Shown in pieces: positions 24,421 to 37,397 of a DNA stretch of 64,000 nucleotides (the stretch's first letter is position 1; every line of letters starts with the position of its first letter). The notes beneath the pieces were generated by a model. That model worked only from the letters and a program-made list of their open reading frames with translations. It had not been told where the DNA came from and made no database searches. This DNA comes from Maratus speciosus (taxonomy: Eukaryota; Arthropoda; Arachnida; Araneae; Salticidae). Both the position numbers and the translations under genes were made by a program. Location of the stretch: positions 447,098,502 through 447,162,501 of the forward strand of contig OZ010794.1 in the NCBI GenBank assembly GCA_963932465.1, given 5' to 3'.

Positions 24421-25190
24421 ATTTAATGAATGGTGTCTTGCTTCTTTTGTGGTATTTATTTGGATTCAAATGTTACGTAAAATTTCTGATTTAAAATGTG
24501 TTTATTTGACTAGAAAAAATTACGGGAGATTGACAGCTATATATGCATTATCACAAAATCAACAATTATTTTAAATGAAAATATTGAATTACAGAAAGTT
24601 GTGATTTTAAAATTAATGAAACATCGGAGCGAGGGGGTACCCCCTCTCTCTCACCCCACCCCCCGCCCCCCCCCCAAAAAAAAAAAAAATTAAGCGTAAG
24701 ATAAAATAAAAATAAAAAAAAATTGAAGGGGGAAAAACCGTCTCAAAGTAATAGTGCTTATAATCGTATTTCCCTTCACGATCCATAATATTTAAATCGT
24801 TTAACCCCTTGAGAGGTCCACCTAATTTTAATCAAGATTTGCACTAGAAACTTTTAATTAAATTTTACTTTTATAACTTTCATAGGTCGATGCATGGTAT
24901 TTTTCTTGGGTGAATTTTGCGAAAAGTAAACGTTACTTTTGAGAAATTTATTACATTTTTGTGAAAAATAACATTTTGAATGAAAGGTGAAATCCAATTT
25001 CTCATATTTCAACCAAGCATTTAGTATTAATAATTTTTAATCCCGTACAAAGAGATAGATTCTGTGTAGTTTCATAGAGCGAAAAATAGAAATTTCGACT
25101 ACGAATTGGTACGATTTATCCTCACTAAAAATCTTTAGAGAAATTTTGATCAAACGTATGGTTCTGTTAAGAAAATTTATGAAAATTGAA
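24250..25190. other. AT-rich DNA with a 40-base A run
   Basis: A homopolymer of about 40 A lies at 24380-24419, and C/A runs at 24658-24690. No gene is supported. Because of the homopolymers, base-level accuracy here is doubtful. Confidence 0.5.
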
Positions 25191-25214
25191 GGCTCTGCCC
25201 CATACGCTCGCTAA

Positions 25215-26038
25215 CTCCCAGTCAGTCATTTTTTGAGGTTTTATTTCTATTTTAAATTAAAATTTTCAGCATTTCTAGTGATATTTTTTACATTATTTTA
25301 GAAAACTAGGGGGCGCTGCCCCCTATGAATTACGCTCGTCAACCCCCATACAGACACCGCAGACTCTAAAAACACGCTAATTTGATAGGCTTTAAAAACA
25401 TTACCGAAGATTGAATTATAATTTAAAAACTAGTGGCGATCTCCCTGTAAATGGGTTTCCATTCATTTCCCTTTTACTGGGGGATTTTAAAGCCGAATCA
25501 GCTGCTGTTAAGACATCTAATGGCTGTTTTCATGTTTGATTAAATAAGATTATTTTAAAATTTTGAAAATCAGCTAATACAAAATGAACTAAGAAAATTG
25601 AGTCTTTGCCTCCGGGTATTTTTTTTTTTTTTACATCGCTATAAGAAAATTGTTTTAAGCGTATCGTTTTAAATTTGACGTAATCTTCAACAAGGTTTTC
25701 TTTCTCTTTTTAATAGTTACGTGAAATTTTTATTATTAGAAAGGAAATATTATTTGCACTGTCTTCGAATTAGCAACTATAGTTAAAAAGATCATCTTGA
25801 AATATAAAATAAATGTCTCGTGTAATTATATTTTTAAATTTAAATTGCTTTGCAATGTTATTATTTGGCCATTTTAAATGACGTAATTTCTCCCATTTAC
25901 TGCTTTTAACACATATTAATGAATTCATTATTTTAAAGTTTTCTACCTTTTTTAATATTCACGTGTAAATACAATTTTATGACGTAATTTTCAATATTTC
26001 CCTGCTTTTAATGCGCAAACATTTAGTTCTAATTTGAA

Positions 26039-26069
<31 letters not shown>

Positions 26070-26200
26070 CTGTTTATATAACAGTCGCGTGTAAATAAAT
26101 TTTGTATTTAAAGGAAATATTAATTGTGCTGTTTTTAGAATTGGCAACAATTTAAAATAATAAGCTTTTTTAAAATATGAAAAAAAGTCTCTTGAAATGC
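25215..26200 (-). mobile_element. GC-hairpin Helitron family, composite copy
   Basis: At 25305-25309 ACTAG opens a minus-strand 3' end (hairpin GGGGGC..GCCCCC, then gctacgctcg-like sequence), and the minus-oriented family body continues to about 26200. The 5' TCTCTCTATTC end is missing. On the left, 25215-25304 is plus-oriented family sequence (cattttttgaggttttatttc ... tttctagtgatatttttta). The same composite junction recurs at 53975, so the two were copied as a unit. Confidence 0.65.
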
Positions 26201-27634
26201 TTTCAAATACTAAGCATTTGTAATCCTAACAAAATATTGAAAATAATAATAATAATATGAAGAGTTCATTTAATTTTATGAAGGATTCTCTTTTATTCAA
26301 AGATATTTTATAACGTGTTTCCCAAAGAAGGACCACTTTTTGCATGTATTTTGGATCGACCCCCACTTTACATATGAAATCTTGAACTTTGTTGTTACCA
26401 AAAGTTCTGTTATAACGGACGAACGTTGTGGTCTTCTTTTATTCAAATAAAACATAAGAATTTTCAAAAGAATGACTTTCTGGTAATGACGTTTCCTTGT
26501 AAATTAACATGGATTTTATGTGATTTTCGAAATCTCTGACGCATTCCTTTTGCAACGTAATGCAATCAATCTAAACGTAAGTTTCAGCTGACACCGGAAC
26601 CGGAAGCAACTGTGTGTTGCATATGTTGGAATAAAAGTAAAACCTAAAAGAACTCGACATTCTTATTAGAACATTTTAAAATTTAGTACGGTCTTTATTT
26701 CTTTATTGCGCAAAGTTAAAAAAATTTCAATTAAATAAAAAGGAAAAAGGAAAAGAAAAGAAAAAAAAAGAAAGAAATAAAGAAAAGAAAAAGAAAACAA
26801 TGATTGATTAAAGTTTTCTGTGATAAGTTGTCTGGATTTACCTTAAATCAGTTTCAGTGTAGTTTAAATCCAATCAATTTAAACACCAATTTTGAGGTCA
26901 TTTTCTAAAAGGATCTTTGCCTTTCAAAGAAAAAGAGAAACCCTATTCGATTTCGAAATATCCGATTAAAAGAAAAAAAAAAAAAAAAAAACTTTCCCAT
27001 TTTATGGGTTTACGAATAAAATTAATTCAGCAAAGAGTGAGAAATTTGCCAGTTCGGTTTGATTTAAGCAAAACAAAAGAAAATAAAAGAAATAAATAAA
27101 CAAGCGGAAGTCATAACTTTGTTTCCTCGCAGGATAAAGCTGCTTGCATCAAAGTTTTTTTGTATAGGATTTTTATGCAATTGCTGTAGTTAAATTTCTT
27201 TGAAGATCCTTATGCATATTTATTTTTGTACAAACTTTGAAAATCTCAATATGAGCTCACATATTTTTTCCCCTTTTCATCGATTTGTTACGCCGCATTT
27301 ACAAACATTAAAATACTCATATAAAAGCTTTTAGTAGAAATTTATTGCAAAAATATATGAATACCATTTATTTTTATGCGAACTTTCAAAATCTAAATAA
27401 GAACCCATATTATATTTTCCTCTCTTATTCGAATGGTCTTGATGCGTTTCAAACGGCAAAATAATTTTTATTTTAAAGTTTATGTAAAAAAAATAAAAAT
27501 GTAAAATCTAATCATCAGTTATTCAGTATACCAATTAAAGTTACTTTCCTTGAAGGCACATTTCGCAGTTTCTCTGAAAGTTCAGTATTTACACTATTCC
27601 ACTGAATAAATTAACATATCAAAAGGTTTATTTT
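26201..27634. other. AT-rich DNA, nothing recognised
   Basis: A/G-rich low-complexity sequence lies at 26740-26800 and 26965-26990. The 60-residue frame at 26917-27099 is low complexity and not called. Confidence 0.4.
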
Positions 27635-28093
27635 TTAAGGCTGCTCTCAAATCCAAAAGGGCAATTTTATGACATGAGTTTTAATTTGTTTTTGTTCGGA
27701 AATGCATGAAACTAGAAGTTGTTGTTGTTCAGAAACTATGTAATCAAGCTGTTTTTTCCGTTTTCTTTTTTTTTTTTTTTTCTTTTTTTTTTTCGCAACG
27801 CAATAGAATTTTCAGAAAATTTTGTCAAAGTTGACATTTTGAACTGAAGTTCCCGAAGAAAGCAGATAAACCAGTCAGTGAAGGGGAAAAAACGTCTTTG
27901 TCACGTGATCAAGATCACTTATAACTCAATTAAATAGATAATTTATTGATAAAAAAAATGGAAAACACAGTTCGATTCCAAATCGCTTTCATAGTCAGGC
28001 CTTCCAATTTTATATCTTTCCGTTAAAAAATAATTTTGTAAATGTGTCAAAACGTTTTGCGCTTGTTGAGCAGTGCAGTTAATAAAGCCTTAA
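27635..28093 (+). mobile_element. TTAA-type MITE, family GGCTGTTCTC, copy 2
   Basis: 27639-28089 starts GGCTGCTCTCAAATCC, ends TTAATAAAGCC, and is flanked by TTAA on both sides (27635-27638, 28090-28093), the duplication expected of piggyBac-type elements. Internal words match the other three copies. It is non-coding. Confidence 0.75.
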
Positions 28094-29033
28094 TGATGTT
28101 TTGCAAAAGAAAGTACTGAAAAGTATATATTTGGACATGGATATCAATGAGTATACATGAGTTCATTTTTTTTTCTTCAAAAAAGGCATTACAGATGTAA
28201 TTTTTGACTATTCCATAATTGTATAAAAAATAAAAATATGGATTAATTTCTTTTCCTTTGGGTTCGGGTGTGCGTGTGTATCGGGTTCGAATCGGCTTTA
28301 TTTTAAGCAGAAATTTCGGTTTGCAGGACTCGAGTTTGTGCTCCCTAAATTAAACGCGCATGATTTCTACCACTAATGTCTCAAGCATTCAACAAACCGT
28401 AAAGTACGATATGTTGCTGATAATCTCTTTCCAAAGATAGCAAATGAATAAATAAACGTGTGGGCTTACATCCCCTTTGAAAAATATCACAGGGGTATTT
28501 CGGATCTTAATGATCAATATAAACACAATTGCAGTTTACGTAAATAAATCGCAAACTAAGTCCTTTTGCTGATAATGTTTGAAATGAATCATTTAAAAAA
28601 TGAAATAGGTAAATGAATAAAAATAAAGCAGAAACTGGCCCCTTAGTCATTTATTATCAGTATAAACATGCCAGTCGGTACCAATAAACCGTAAAGTGGG
28701 TCTCTTTGCTGTTAATCTTTTTTATTTAATTTTTTTAAATCGTTTATAAACGAAATAAGTACATAAAGAAATGAAATTGGAACCAATATAAATACGCCAT
28801 CGTTTGTAAATTGGGCTATTGTGCAGATAATATTTGAAAGAAATTGGATGTAAATAAAATAATAATAACTATAAAATAATAATAACTATATTATAAAGGA
28901 CAAACGTATCTGTGCGTAACGCTGGCGTCATTTTGCGAATGCAATACTTCACGATCACATTTCGGTTTTACAATTTTCGCTACTGCAATTTTTTAATCTT
29001 CTAATCATGGTACAGCTTCAATTATTACACCGT
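28094..29033. repeat. Block with a recurrent degenerate motif (part 1)
   Basis: From about 28380 the sequence repeatedly returns to the theme aaaccgtaaagt...tttgctgataat(c/g)ttt with aaataaataaa tails, at irregular spacing. The same theme resumes at 29.9-31.0 kb, so the block may be an old tandem or nested repeat. Confidence 0.5.
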
Positions 29034-29237
29034 AGTATAAGCAGGGATGTAGTGGAGAGTATACGGAGGTATACGTCGTATACCCCCTGGATTTTTTTAA
29101 AGAACACCGTATACCCTCTGTTTCTCAAGAAAGCTATAGTATATATGCACGAGGGTATACTCTCTGCCTTGAGCGTATACCCTCTGCTTAGAACTTATAC
29201 CCACTGTTTTTTTTACGACTACACCACTGAGTATAAG
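29034..29237. mobile_element. hAT MITE with perfect 8-bp target duplication
   Basis: 29042-29229 begins CAGGGATGTAGTGG and ends CGACTACACCACTG. AGTATAAG lies on both sides (29034-29041 and 29230-29237), an exact 8-bp duplication. The interior contains several gtatacc(c/t)(c/t)ctg direct and inverted words. The reading frame spanning 29007-29315 is incidental. Confidence 0.9.
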
Positions 29238-29945
29238 GTGAGGGAATCTACTTTCAAATGCGATTTGTTTGAAAACTGTATCTTAACTGATTTATTATGG
29301 TTTTTATTTAAATAATTTCAAGCATGATTTTTTTTTCATTTTATCCCTATCACGTGCCGGCTCCATTCCATAATAATAACATTTTGCATAAAGCAATAAA
29401 AATTGCTCAGCATTTACTTCTGAATAATTTTCCATAACGGAATTAAAACTTCCTCCATAAATAAAGAAAAGAATAATATTAAACACAATTTTAACATTAT
29501 GTAGTCGAACAATTTAAATTTTTACACGCCAAATAGGGGAAAAACAACTTTAAAATGAAATTTTTATGCAAACTGTATCGCAGTTTACTGATTGTCTATG
29601 GTTTTAAAAATAGTTAAATATTTTTAAATCTACCTCTATCGCGTAGAGCTCGATTACGAAAGATTAATCCGTTTGCTTTTAAAACAATGTAAAGAGTTCA
29701 GCATTTTCTTACGGCTACTATCCCATTAAAAAATTAAAACTTCCTTTATAAATAAATAAATAAAATAATATAAATAAAACACAAATTTAATATACATATA
29801 ATTGAACTACCCCTTTAAAGCACTGAAGTGATCATAATAATAAGGGCTTCCGTAAGTAGCAAAATCTTGGGCTAATAACTCTTAGCATGCGGCTAATACA
29901 GAAATATCGCTTTTGATAAATTTCACAACTTTATTTGATTGCATA
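29238..29945. repeat. Dispersed repeat (atgc-atttgtttgaaaactgta family)
   Basis: Two overlapping partial copies share tcaaatgcgatttgtttgaaaactgta, cagcattt(a/t)ctt and atgcggctaatacagaaatatcgctttt with 63295-63945. The boundaries and class are unknown; there is no coding capacity. Confidence 0.55.
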
Positions 29946-31761
29946 ATTGATATTTTTCATATAAAAATGCTTTTTTGGTGTTAGTGGACAATCTAAAAAA
30001 TACATTGCATGTTAAAAATGTATTAGAGTTTTCAATTTAAAAACAATCGTTTTCACCTATACTCTGTAACCCGGGAAACCCGGGTTCGATCCCCTAATAT
30101 AAAGACGCTTTAGTCATTTTATTACCAATATAAATGCGCCACCGTTTATAAATTGGACCGTTGTGCAGATTATATTTGAATGAATATGTTTGAAAATGAA
30201 TTAAATAATGCTTTGTAAACTGACATTTAACCATTTAATTCTCGATATTTAACCATGTCACATGTTTACAAATAAATCATAAATTCAGCCATTTTGCTGA
30301 TAATCTTTAAAAGAAATCGTTAAAAGACAAAATAAATAAATAAAAACCGAGAAATCGACCCTTAACGTTTTGAATTACTTTTATAAGTTTAAATAACTTG
30401 TTAGTTTTAACTTTAAAGAACAAACATCACAAAAAACACCTATAAACTCAATTGTAAACTGATCAGAGATTGACAAATAAATCATAAACGGAGCCGTATA
30501 GCTGATAAACTTTAAAATAAGTCAAAAAGTAATAAATAAATAAATAAATAAATAATGCGAAAAGAATCAGAACTAGTTAAAAAAGAAAAAATGTAATAGA
30601 ATTAATTATATTTTATATAGATAAACTCTGAAAATGTTGCACTACGCTTATGTTATCCCCATATAAACACACAAACATTTTCTAAACATATCATAAAAAT
30701 AAAACTGAGCCATTTTGCTAATGATCTTTTAAAGAAAACACTTAGAAATGGATATACATAAATAAATAATACGTGAAGATAATATGAACAACTTAGACAA
30801 TTAATTTTTGTTTTATATGTATACGTGTGTACATCTCTTGCACATGTTATAAGTTTTATTAAACTTGACTTGATTCTCCTGTAAAGAGAAGGCTTCAATG
30901 GCGTGCGTGCTATCTAGATACTATCAAGTATAAACACTAACACGTCATTAGTGTCCAAACAAACTGAGCCATTTTGCTGATAAGTTTAACTAACATTCAA
31001 CAAATATCTCTAGCCTTATCATTGAAGTAAACAAATGACAATTATAGATTAACATAAGAATGAAAATACATACGAACCTAAAAAACATGGTAATATTCCA
31101 CCTTGAAAATATATCCAGTCTTCCACTATCATAGGTAAAACTAGAACACGAAATGAAACACATTCAAAGAGAGTAGTCCTTTGTTATCGTATTTCAAGAA
31201 TTAGTCACCATTTTGCACCAGCTTTTATGACTCGATTTACAACAGTTCCCCAAGAAGATATCCCTAGGTAGGCAGTGTATCACTGCCTGTCCAATGTCCA
31301 GTACCGACTGACCTCAAGGCGAATGTCGTCGAAAATCGGGGACTTGAAAAGTGTTTGAAAAGACCCTTGTCGCGAACAAAAGATAAGAATATATGAATAG
31401 GTCAGAGGGTCAGCAAGAAGAAACGTGCTTTCAATTCAACTTATGTATGAATAGTTTGCTGATAGGGAAATCTAGACCAGCTGAGGTATAGACAACATAC
31501 CAATGCAGTATTTACGCAGGGCTATCCGACTTGAAGGACGATGACCACATATCTTTCATTTCTCTCGCTGGATAGCGCCGTTTAAAAAAAATCTTTTCGA
31601 CACAAAAACTAGGGCCTCATTTAGAAAATTAGGTGAACTTCAAGGATCCATAGTGTTATAAGTTGGAAAAAAATATGGGAGGATTTTTTTTTTTTAGTAC
31701 TTTCAAAATTCAAGTTTTTGTTTGGATTAGGCGCACCAATTTACCAGGAACCACCCTGCAT
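29946..31761. repeat. Block with a recurrent degenerate motif (part 2) and unassigned DNA
   Basis: The theme gagccattttgctgataatcttt recurs at about 30283, 30495, 30703 and 30965, each with an upstream aataaatcata(a) word. Positions 31040-31760 show nothing recognisable. Confidence 0.5.
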
Positions 31762-32204
31762 TTAAGGGGGTGCTCTCAAATCCAAAAGGGCAACTTTCTG
31801 ACATAAGTTTTAATTTATTTTTGTTCGAAAATGCATGAAACTAGCTGGTGTTGTTGTTCAGAAACTGTGTAATTGAGCTGTTTTTTCCATTTTTTTTTAA
31901 AAACGCAATAGATCTTTCAGAAAATAGTGTCAAAATGGGCGTTTTGAACCGAATTTCCGCGCGAAGGACGAAAGAGCACTCAAGAGCGGGCGAAAAACGT
32001 CATTGTCACGTGATCAAAAATGCTTATAACTCAATAGGTAATTGATTGATCAAAAAATTGAAAAAAAAGTTCAATTCCAAATTGCTTCCATGGCCAGGCT
32101 TTCCAATTTTATCTCTTTCCGTTAAAAAATGAATTTGTAAATGTGTCAAAACGTTTTGCGCTTTGCGAAACGTTGTTGAGCAGAGCAGTTAAGAACAGCC
32201 TTAA
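31762..32204 (+). mobile_element. TTAA-type MITE, family GGCTGTTCTC, copy 3
   Basis: 31766-32200 ends TTAAGAACAGCC and is bounded by TTAA at 31762-31765 and 32201-32204. The family words (gggcgttttgaacc, gtcacgtgatc, ccatggccaggctttcc) are present. It abuts copy 4 with the right TTAA shared. Confidence 0.8.
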
Positions 32205-32585
32205 GGCTGTTCTCAAATTCAAAGGAGCTACTTTCTCACACATATTTTAATTCATTTTTGTTCGGTAACGCATGAAATTGGCAGATGTTTTTATTCAAAA
32301 ACTGTGTAATCGAGTGGCGTTTTCCATTTTTTGGTAAAGGCAGACGATCGCCCAGAAAATGTTGTAAAAGTGGGCATTTTGAACCGAATTCCTATCGCAA
32401 CAATGTGAAAAAGATAAAATTTGTCGTCACGTGAAAGAATCGCTTATAACTCCATAAGTAATTTATTTATTAAAAAATGAAAGATCCATTTCGATTCCAA
32501 ATTGCTTTAATTGTCAGGCCTACCAGGCTTTTACGTTAAAAAACATGTCAGAAAGTTTCGCATTGTTGAGCAGGGAATTTGTGAA
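32201..32585 (+). mobile_element. TTAA-type MITE, family GGCTGTTCTC, copy 4 (diverged)
   Basis: Begins GGCTGTTCTCAAATTC directly after TTAA at 32201-32204. Internal matches to copy 3 are clear but more diverged. The right terminus near gttgagcaggg (about 32575) has lost the terminal repeat. Confidence 0.65.
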
Positions 32586-33540
32586 CTAACTTATAAAGAG
32601 TGTTGTAAACATCGAGGAGAATTATATATATAAGAATTTTTAGTGGATTCTGTATGTCAGTTAGCTTTACTTTACTTTTTTTTTTTAATATAATGATTAA
32701 TGTAGTATATTATTACATGCCATGTTGATTAAGAATTTTGGTTAACATCGTTATATGAACTTGTAAGATAAATTTTGATTCAAAGGTATTTTATATAGTA
32801 ACTATATGTTAATCAAATGATGGTTGTTTATATCAAACTTACAGATGGCTGTTTAAAAAAGGGAAGCCTGCATTTCCTCAACAGTAAAAAAAGAAAAAGA
32901 ATAGAAGTCTCTTTAGGGCCCCATATGTAAAAAAACAGGTTTAAAATAACGAATTTAATGAATATACCTTTTAAAATTACGACTTCTTTTGTGCAAAACA
33001 AAAACAACAGAGGAGCCAGAAATATTTATACGATTTTTTTTTTCAAGGCCTGAAAATATTCCATGTCTTATTTGAAAGATCTGTTTAGTATTTTAATAGC
33101 AGAATGTTTGCAAGAATTAAAGTGAATAGTTTTATTCGGAACTAGTGGTACTAAAAAATATCCGGGACTTGGTAGGTATGCCAAGGGTGAAAATACGCAC
33201 GATTAAATTTTATAGGCATAGGTTTGACTTTTAATGCGTGAAATACTCTTCTATAGGGGTTAAAAAAACTGTAATATGAGCCCTACAAAACTCTTTCCGA
33301 TAGCCCATACACAATGTGCATTACACAATTCGTTTACTGACTGATATGACGCCTTTGAATTATATTTATAATTATGAAAATATTTTTGTTAAAATAACAT
33401 ACATTATCCAAGTGAACATAGACCATTAATAAATTAATTAAACTAGCTCTTGAAAATAGAAAAAAACTAGTCGGATATGACAATCCCAAAATTTTCTTCT
33501 ATCTCATGCATGTTAATATTTCCTGAAAAATAAATCATAT
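32586..33540. other. AT-rich DNA, nothing recognised
   Basis: No gene, array or terminal repeat is supported. Confidence 0.4.
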
Positions 33541-34375
33541 CAGTGCCACCAGTTAGGTGATTTACACCAATCAGCAACAACTTATGTCAAGTTGTAGCTG
33601 AATCTGAAGTTTGATGAAAATCCGCGCATTAGTTTTTGAGGTAGAACTATTGCGGAAATCATAAAAAAAATCTAAATAGCAGAGCCACCTGTTGGTCTAT
33701 TTACTCCAAAAACTAACCAGGCCCAGTTCATATAAGGGATTAACTGAATCTGAAATTTGATGAAAATTCATGCATTAGTTCTTGAGATACAGTTATTGCG
33801 GAAATATCCTAGCAGCGCCATCTTTTGAGCAATTTACACTAAAAACTAAACAGCGCTAATTTATATCAGGGACTAACTGAATCTGAAGTTTGGTGAAAAT
33901 TCGTGCATTAGTTCTTGAGATGGAGCTATTGCGATAATCATGAATAATGCCGCATAGCAGAGCATCTGTTGGGCGATTTACACTAAAAAGTAATCAGCAC
34001 CAAATTATATCAAGGACTAATGGAATCTGAAGTTTAATGAAAATCCGTGCATTAGTTCTTGAGATATAGCTATTGCGGAAATTGTGGAAAATGTAGCATA
34101 GCAGCGCCACTTATCGGGCGATTTACACCAAAAAGTAATCTGCTCCAGTTTATATCAGGGACTAACTGAATCTAAAGTTTTATTAAATTTCGTTCGTTAG
34201 TTCTTGAGATAGAGCGCCCACAAAGTTTTTGTCACACACAGACAGACATTTTGTAAAAACATGTTTTTTGGGATCTCTGACCCCTAAAACGTGTAAATCC
34301 ATCAAAAACCGGGATTCGAAAATTTTCATGAATCCAATACTTTCTTCTTGTAAAGATAGAAGAAAGTAAAAACAT
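33541..34375 (+). repeat. About five degenerate 140-bp units ending like a retroelement 3' tail
   Basis: Unit starts (cag(c/a)g(c/a)ca...gat/cgatttacacc) are near 33541, 33679, 33811, 33956 and 34100. Each contains gactaactgaatctgaagttt and gcattagttcttgagat. The array runs into cagacagacattttg, ccaatactttcttc and a closing gaaagtaaaa, resembling the 3' end of a non-LTR retroelement or SINE. No reverse transcriptase is nearby. Confidence 0.6.
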
Positions 34376-35157
34376 TTTATTAGCTTGGTTAAATATTAAA
34401 CTGATTTTTAATGTCACTAAACATGACACAAAATTTATAATGTGATCCAGGAGTTTGGGTCCCCCTTAAACTTAAGGGCCCTGAATCCGATTCTGCTGTG
34501 TCTAATGGAAAATCAAGCCACTACATCAACAAACTCAATTTCATTTTTATATTAATAATTTTTTACATATTCTTATTCTCTAGTATTTGCACAAGAATAT
34601 AACAATTTTATCTATTTTTCAATAAATTTAGGCTGAATCCTGCACTAGACGTGGCTATAACCTGAAAATTCCATTTCAAATCAACTCGAAACCCGAAACA
34701 GATAAGGGAAAAAAAAAAAAAAATGTTGACACACAATTCAAGAAAATGATTCTTTCGATCTAAACCCGATTTCTTCCCAAAACCAGAACTGAAAATTTCA
34801 CTTGCTCAATCTGAAACTTGATCCGAAGTCGAAAATTCTATTTGAAGTCAACCCGAAGAACACAACAACAATAATCGGAACACATCCACCGGTAAAAAAA
34901 AGAAAAGAAAAATTAATGGCATTAAGCAGTAATAGCTTATAATGCTATCTCTTAAAACAAAATTTTAAGTTTCATAAAGAAAATTATCTACATATTCTAA
35001 CTCCCATATAGATGCATGGTTTTATCTGCGAAGAAATATTCTGGTATTTCTTTTGAAAAATCCGATATGCAAGAACCCGATCCACAGTAATAAATAGAAT
35101 CAACCGAACCCGATGCAGAACTCTTATCCAAACCCAAAATATTTTAACCAGAAAACC

Positions 35158-35214
<57 letters not shown>

Positions 35215-35800
35215 CATATACTATTAAAACCTTTCGCGACAAACATCTTTTAAGCGAGTTTTTTTTTTTTAATTTAAAGTTTTTAATTATGTCTCCAATT
35301 CAAATTTGATCTGTATGAAGAAAACTGAACACATACAAATTAAATATATTTAAATGTATACAAACAAACTTGGTTATAACGACGATGAAAGGACCATAGC
35401 ATTTGCTGTTTATAACAGAGTTCTTGGATTAACGAAGTTTAAATGCAAAAAGTTTCATAAAACATAACAATAACATTTTCAGATACCATTTATGACGCGA
35501 GCAGTTTATGGAGAAAACACAATTATAAAGAAAATGTATTTAATATTTATAACATTATATTTTTCTCAGCTTTAAACAAGTCTTTTTTGCACCAGGGGCA
35601 AACATAGATTTTGGCGCTCCCACCTCACTTCCGCAAAGAAAATTTAAAAAGAGAGTTTTACTAAGTTTTTAATAGCCGATTTATTTTAAAATTTAAAATA
35701 TGTAATCTTAAAATACGTAATACTGAACTACATAATCAGTTTTGTCAAACATTGATTCCTTAAAAGATTCAAAACGGAATCGAAAAAGACCTAAAAGGAG

Positions 35801-35835
<35 letters not shown>

Positions 35836-35879
35836 AAAGAAAGAAAGAAAAAATCCGCTCTATACAGGCCGAAAAAGCT
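34376..35879. other. AT-rich DNA with microsatellites
   Basis: A pure (AAT/ATA)n run lies at about 35159-35213 and a 33-base A run at about 35801-35833. The leucine-rich frame at 34984-35217 is only the microsatellite read on the minus strand. Confidence 0.6.
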
Positions 35880-36520
35880 TAAGAGAATAGTTCTTTAACC
35901 ATTTGGAAAAATGGTTATTCTCCTCTGTCAGGGTAGGAAATCACAAACATATCTGAAGTGTTTTATTGGTTGAATCCGCATTTTATTCGTTTTCTGATGG
36001 GTCTATACAGTAATCTGTATTTTCCCTTTACTTTCAACAGAGATGGATACTTCTGTTGCCACTATGACAAAAAAGTAATAAGAACTACAAAGAGAGAAAA
36101 AAAAATAATAACTCAGAAACAAATTGAGATACAGCTTTCAAACAAATTGCATTTAAAAGTACATTTTTTTATCTATACGACGGTGTAAAAAGTCATATTG
36201 TGGGATGTTTAGAAGTTTAAGAATGAAATTTCATTTAAAATTGGTCGTCAGATTTCTTGGAAATCTGACGATGGAAAAGCCGTTTCCCGAACAGCCAATG
36301 AAATGCTTGGGTAATACGTAAGTTTCAGGTGGATAATAATTAAGTTTCAGGAAATCTGACGAGTCGCAGGCGATTTTTGTCGCTTGCAATTTTTATGTGT
36401 AATAACACTATTAATGTTTAATTCATTGCGTACGAAATGTATGATCAACTCCGTGCGATTTTTTATGTCTTAAATTTTAGTCTTTGAAAAAATCATTTTC
36501 TAAATGGTCGTTGTAATTTG
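35880..36520 (+). repeat. Dispersed repeat, copy in plus orientation
   Basis: Matches 57470-58060 in reverse complement throughout: accatttggaaaaatgg, ctgttgccactatgacaaaaaagtaat, caaacaaattgcattt, gacggtgtaaaaa, and a small hairpin gtcagatttcttggaaatctgac. This copy ends at a 28-base T run (36533-36560). Class unknown. Confidence 0.7.
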
Positions 36521-36528
36521 TTAAATTG

Positions 36529-36562
<34 letters not shown>

Positions 36563-36949
36563 TCTTATTCATTTGCAATCTTGTATTGTAGACGGTATTT
36601 GGCAATTTTAATACATTTGGTCAATTTTAATGCATTTCTTCTTTTGTATTTTCCAGCTGAGGGACTTTTTTTATTCAAACTTCATATACATTTTTTTGTA
36701 TCAAACGACACACAAACGACACCCACTTCGCCTTCTGTTGTGGCGCCCGCGGCACATGCCCCCTCTGCTCTCCCCCCTAGTTTCGGCCGTGATTTTTATA
36801 CTGGAATATCTCATGGGAAAAAAATATTACATCATGACTTCGATTTAGCGCATGAGAAAGGGGATATATGTTTGTTAAAAAAATAATTAACCTTTTCAAT
36901 GGAAATCCTAAATGTTTGTTATAATACTATTTGATTAAAATTGAATTTC
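36521..36949. other. T-run and unassigned DNA
   Basis: The frame at 36518-36886 starts inside the T run and has no recognisable domain; it is not called. Confidence 0.4.
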
Positions 36950-37397
36950 TTAAGAGGCTACTTCAGCCAGCAAAAAAGAAAGGCCCGTTCGCTAATGCTA
37001 ATCCTATTGAAGAAATTTATAAAGATGTCCCGGTTGCATTTCAATATTTTTAAATGATTTATTTATTTATTTTATTTTATTTTATTTGCATTGGATAGCT
37101 GAGATCAATCTGTACAAAGGCCATTTTTATTTTTTCGATTTTGTTTACAGATATTTTTAATGAGGACACTTTCATTTTCGGAACCGGTTTCAAAAGTGAA
37201 AGCATTCTCATAAAAAAAATCGGCAATCAAAATTGAAAAAGCAAAAAACGGCCTAGATCGGTCTCAGCTATCTAATGCAAAAAGAAAAAAAATCATTTAA
37301 AAATATTGAAATGCAACCGAGATATCTTTATAAATTTCTTCTATAGGATTAACATTAGCGAGCGGTTCTTTTCGCATGACTGAAGTAGCCCCTTTAA
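36950..37397. mobile_element. TTAA-type palindromic MITE (GGCTACTTCAG family)
   Basis: 36954-37393 has long inverted arms (about 36954-37140 and 37190-37393) beginning GAGGCTACTTCAG and ending CTGAAGTAGCCCCT, flanked by TTAA (36950-36953, 37394-37397). The arms share tgctaatcctat.gaagaaatttataaag and ggttgcatttcaatattttt. The window starts with the right end of another copy. Confidence 0.75.

Noticed and set aside
34984..35217. Leucine-rich membrane-like peptide
   Set aside because: It is an AAT microsatellite read on the minus strand.
36518..36886. 122-residue reading frame
   Set aside because: It begins in a T homopolymer (poly-phenylalanine) and has no recognisable domain.
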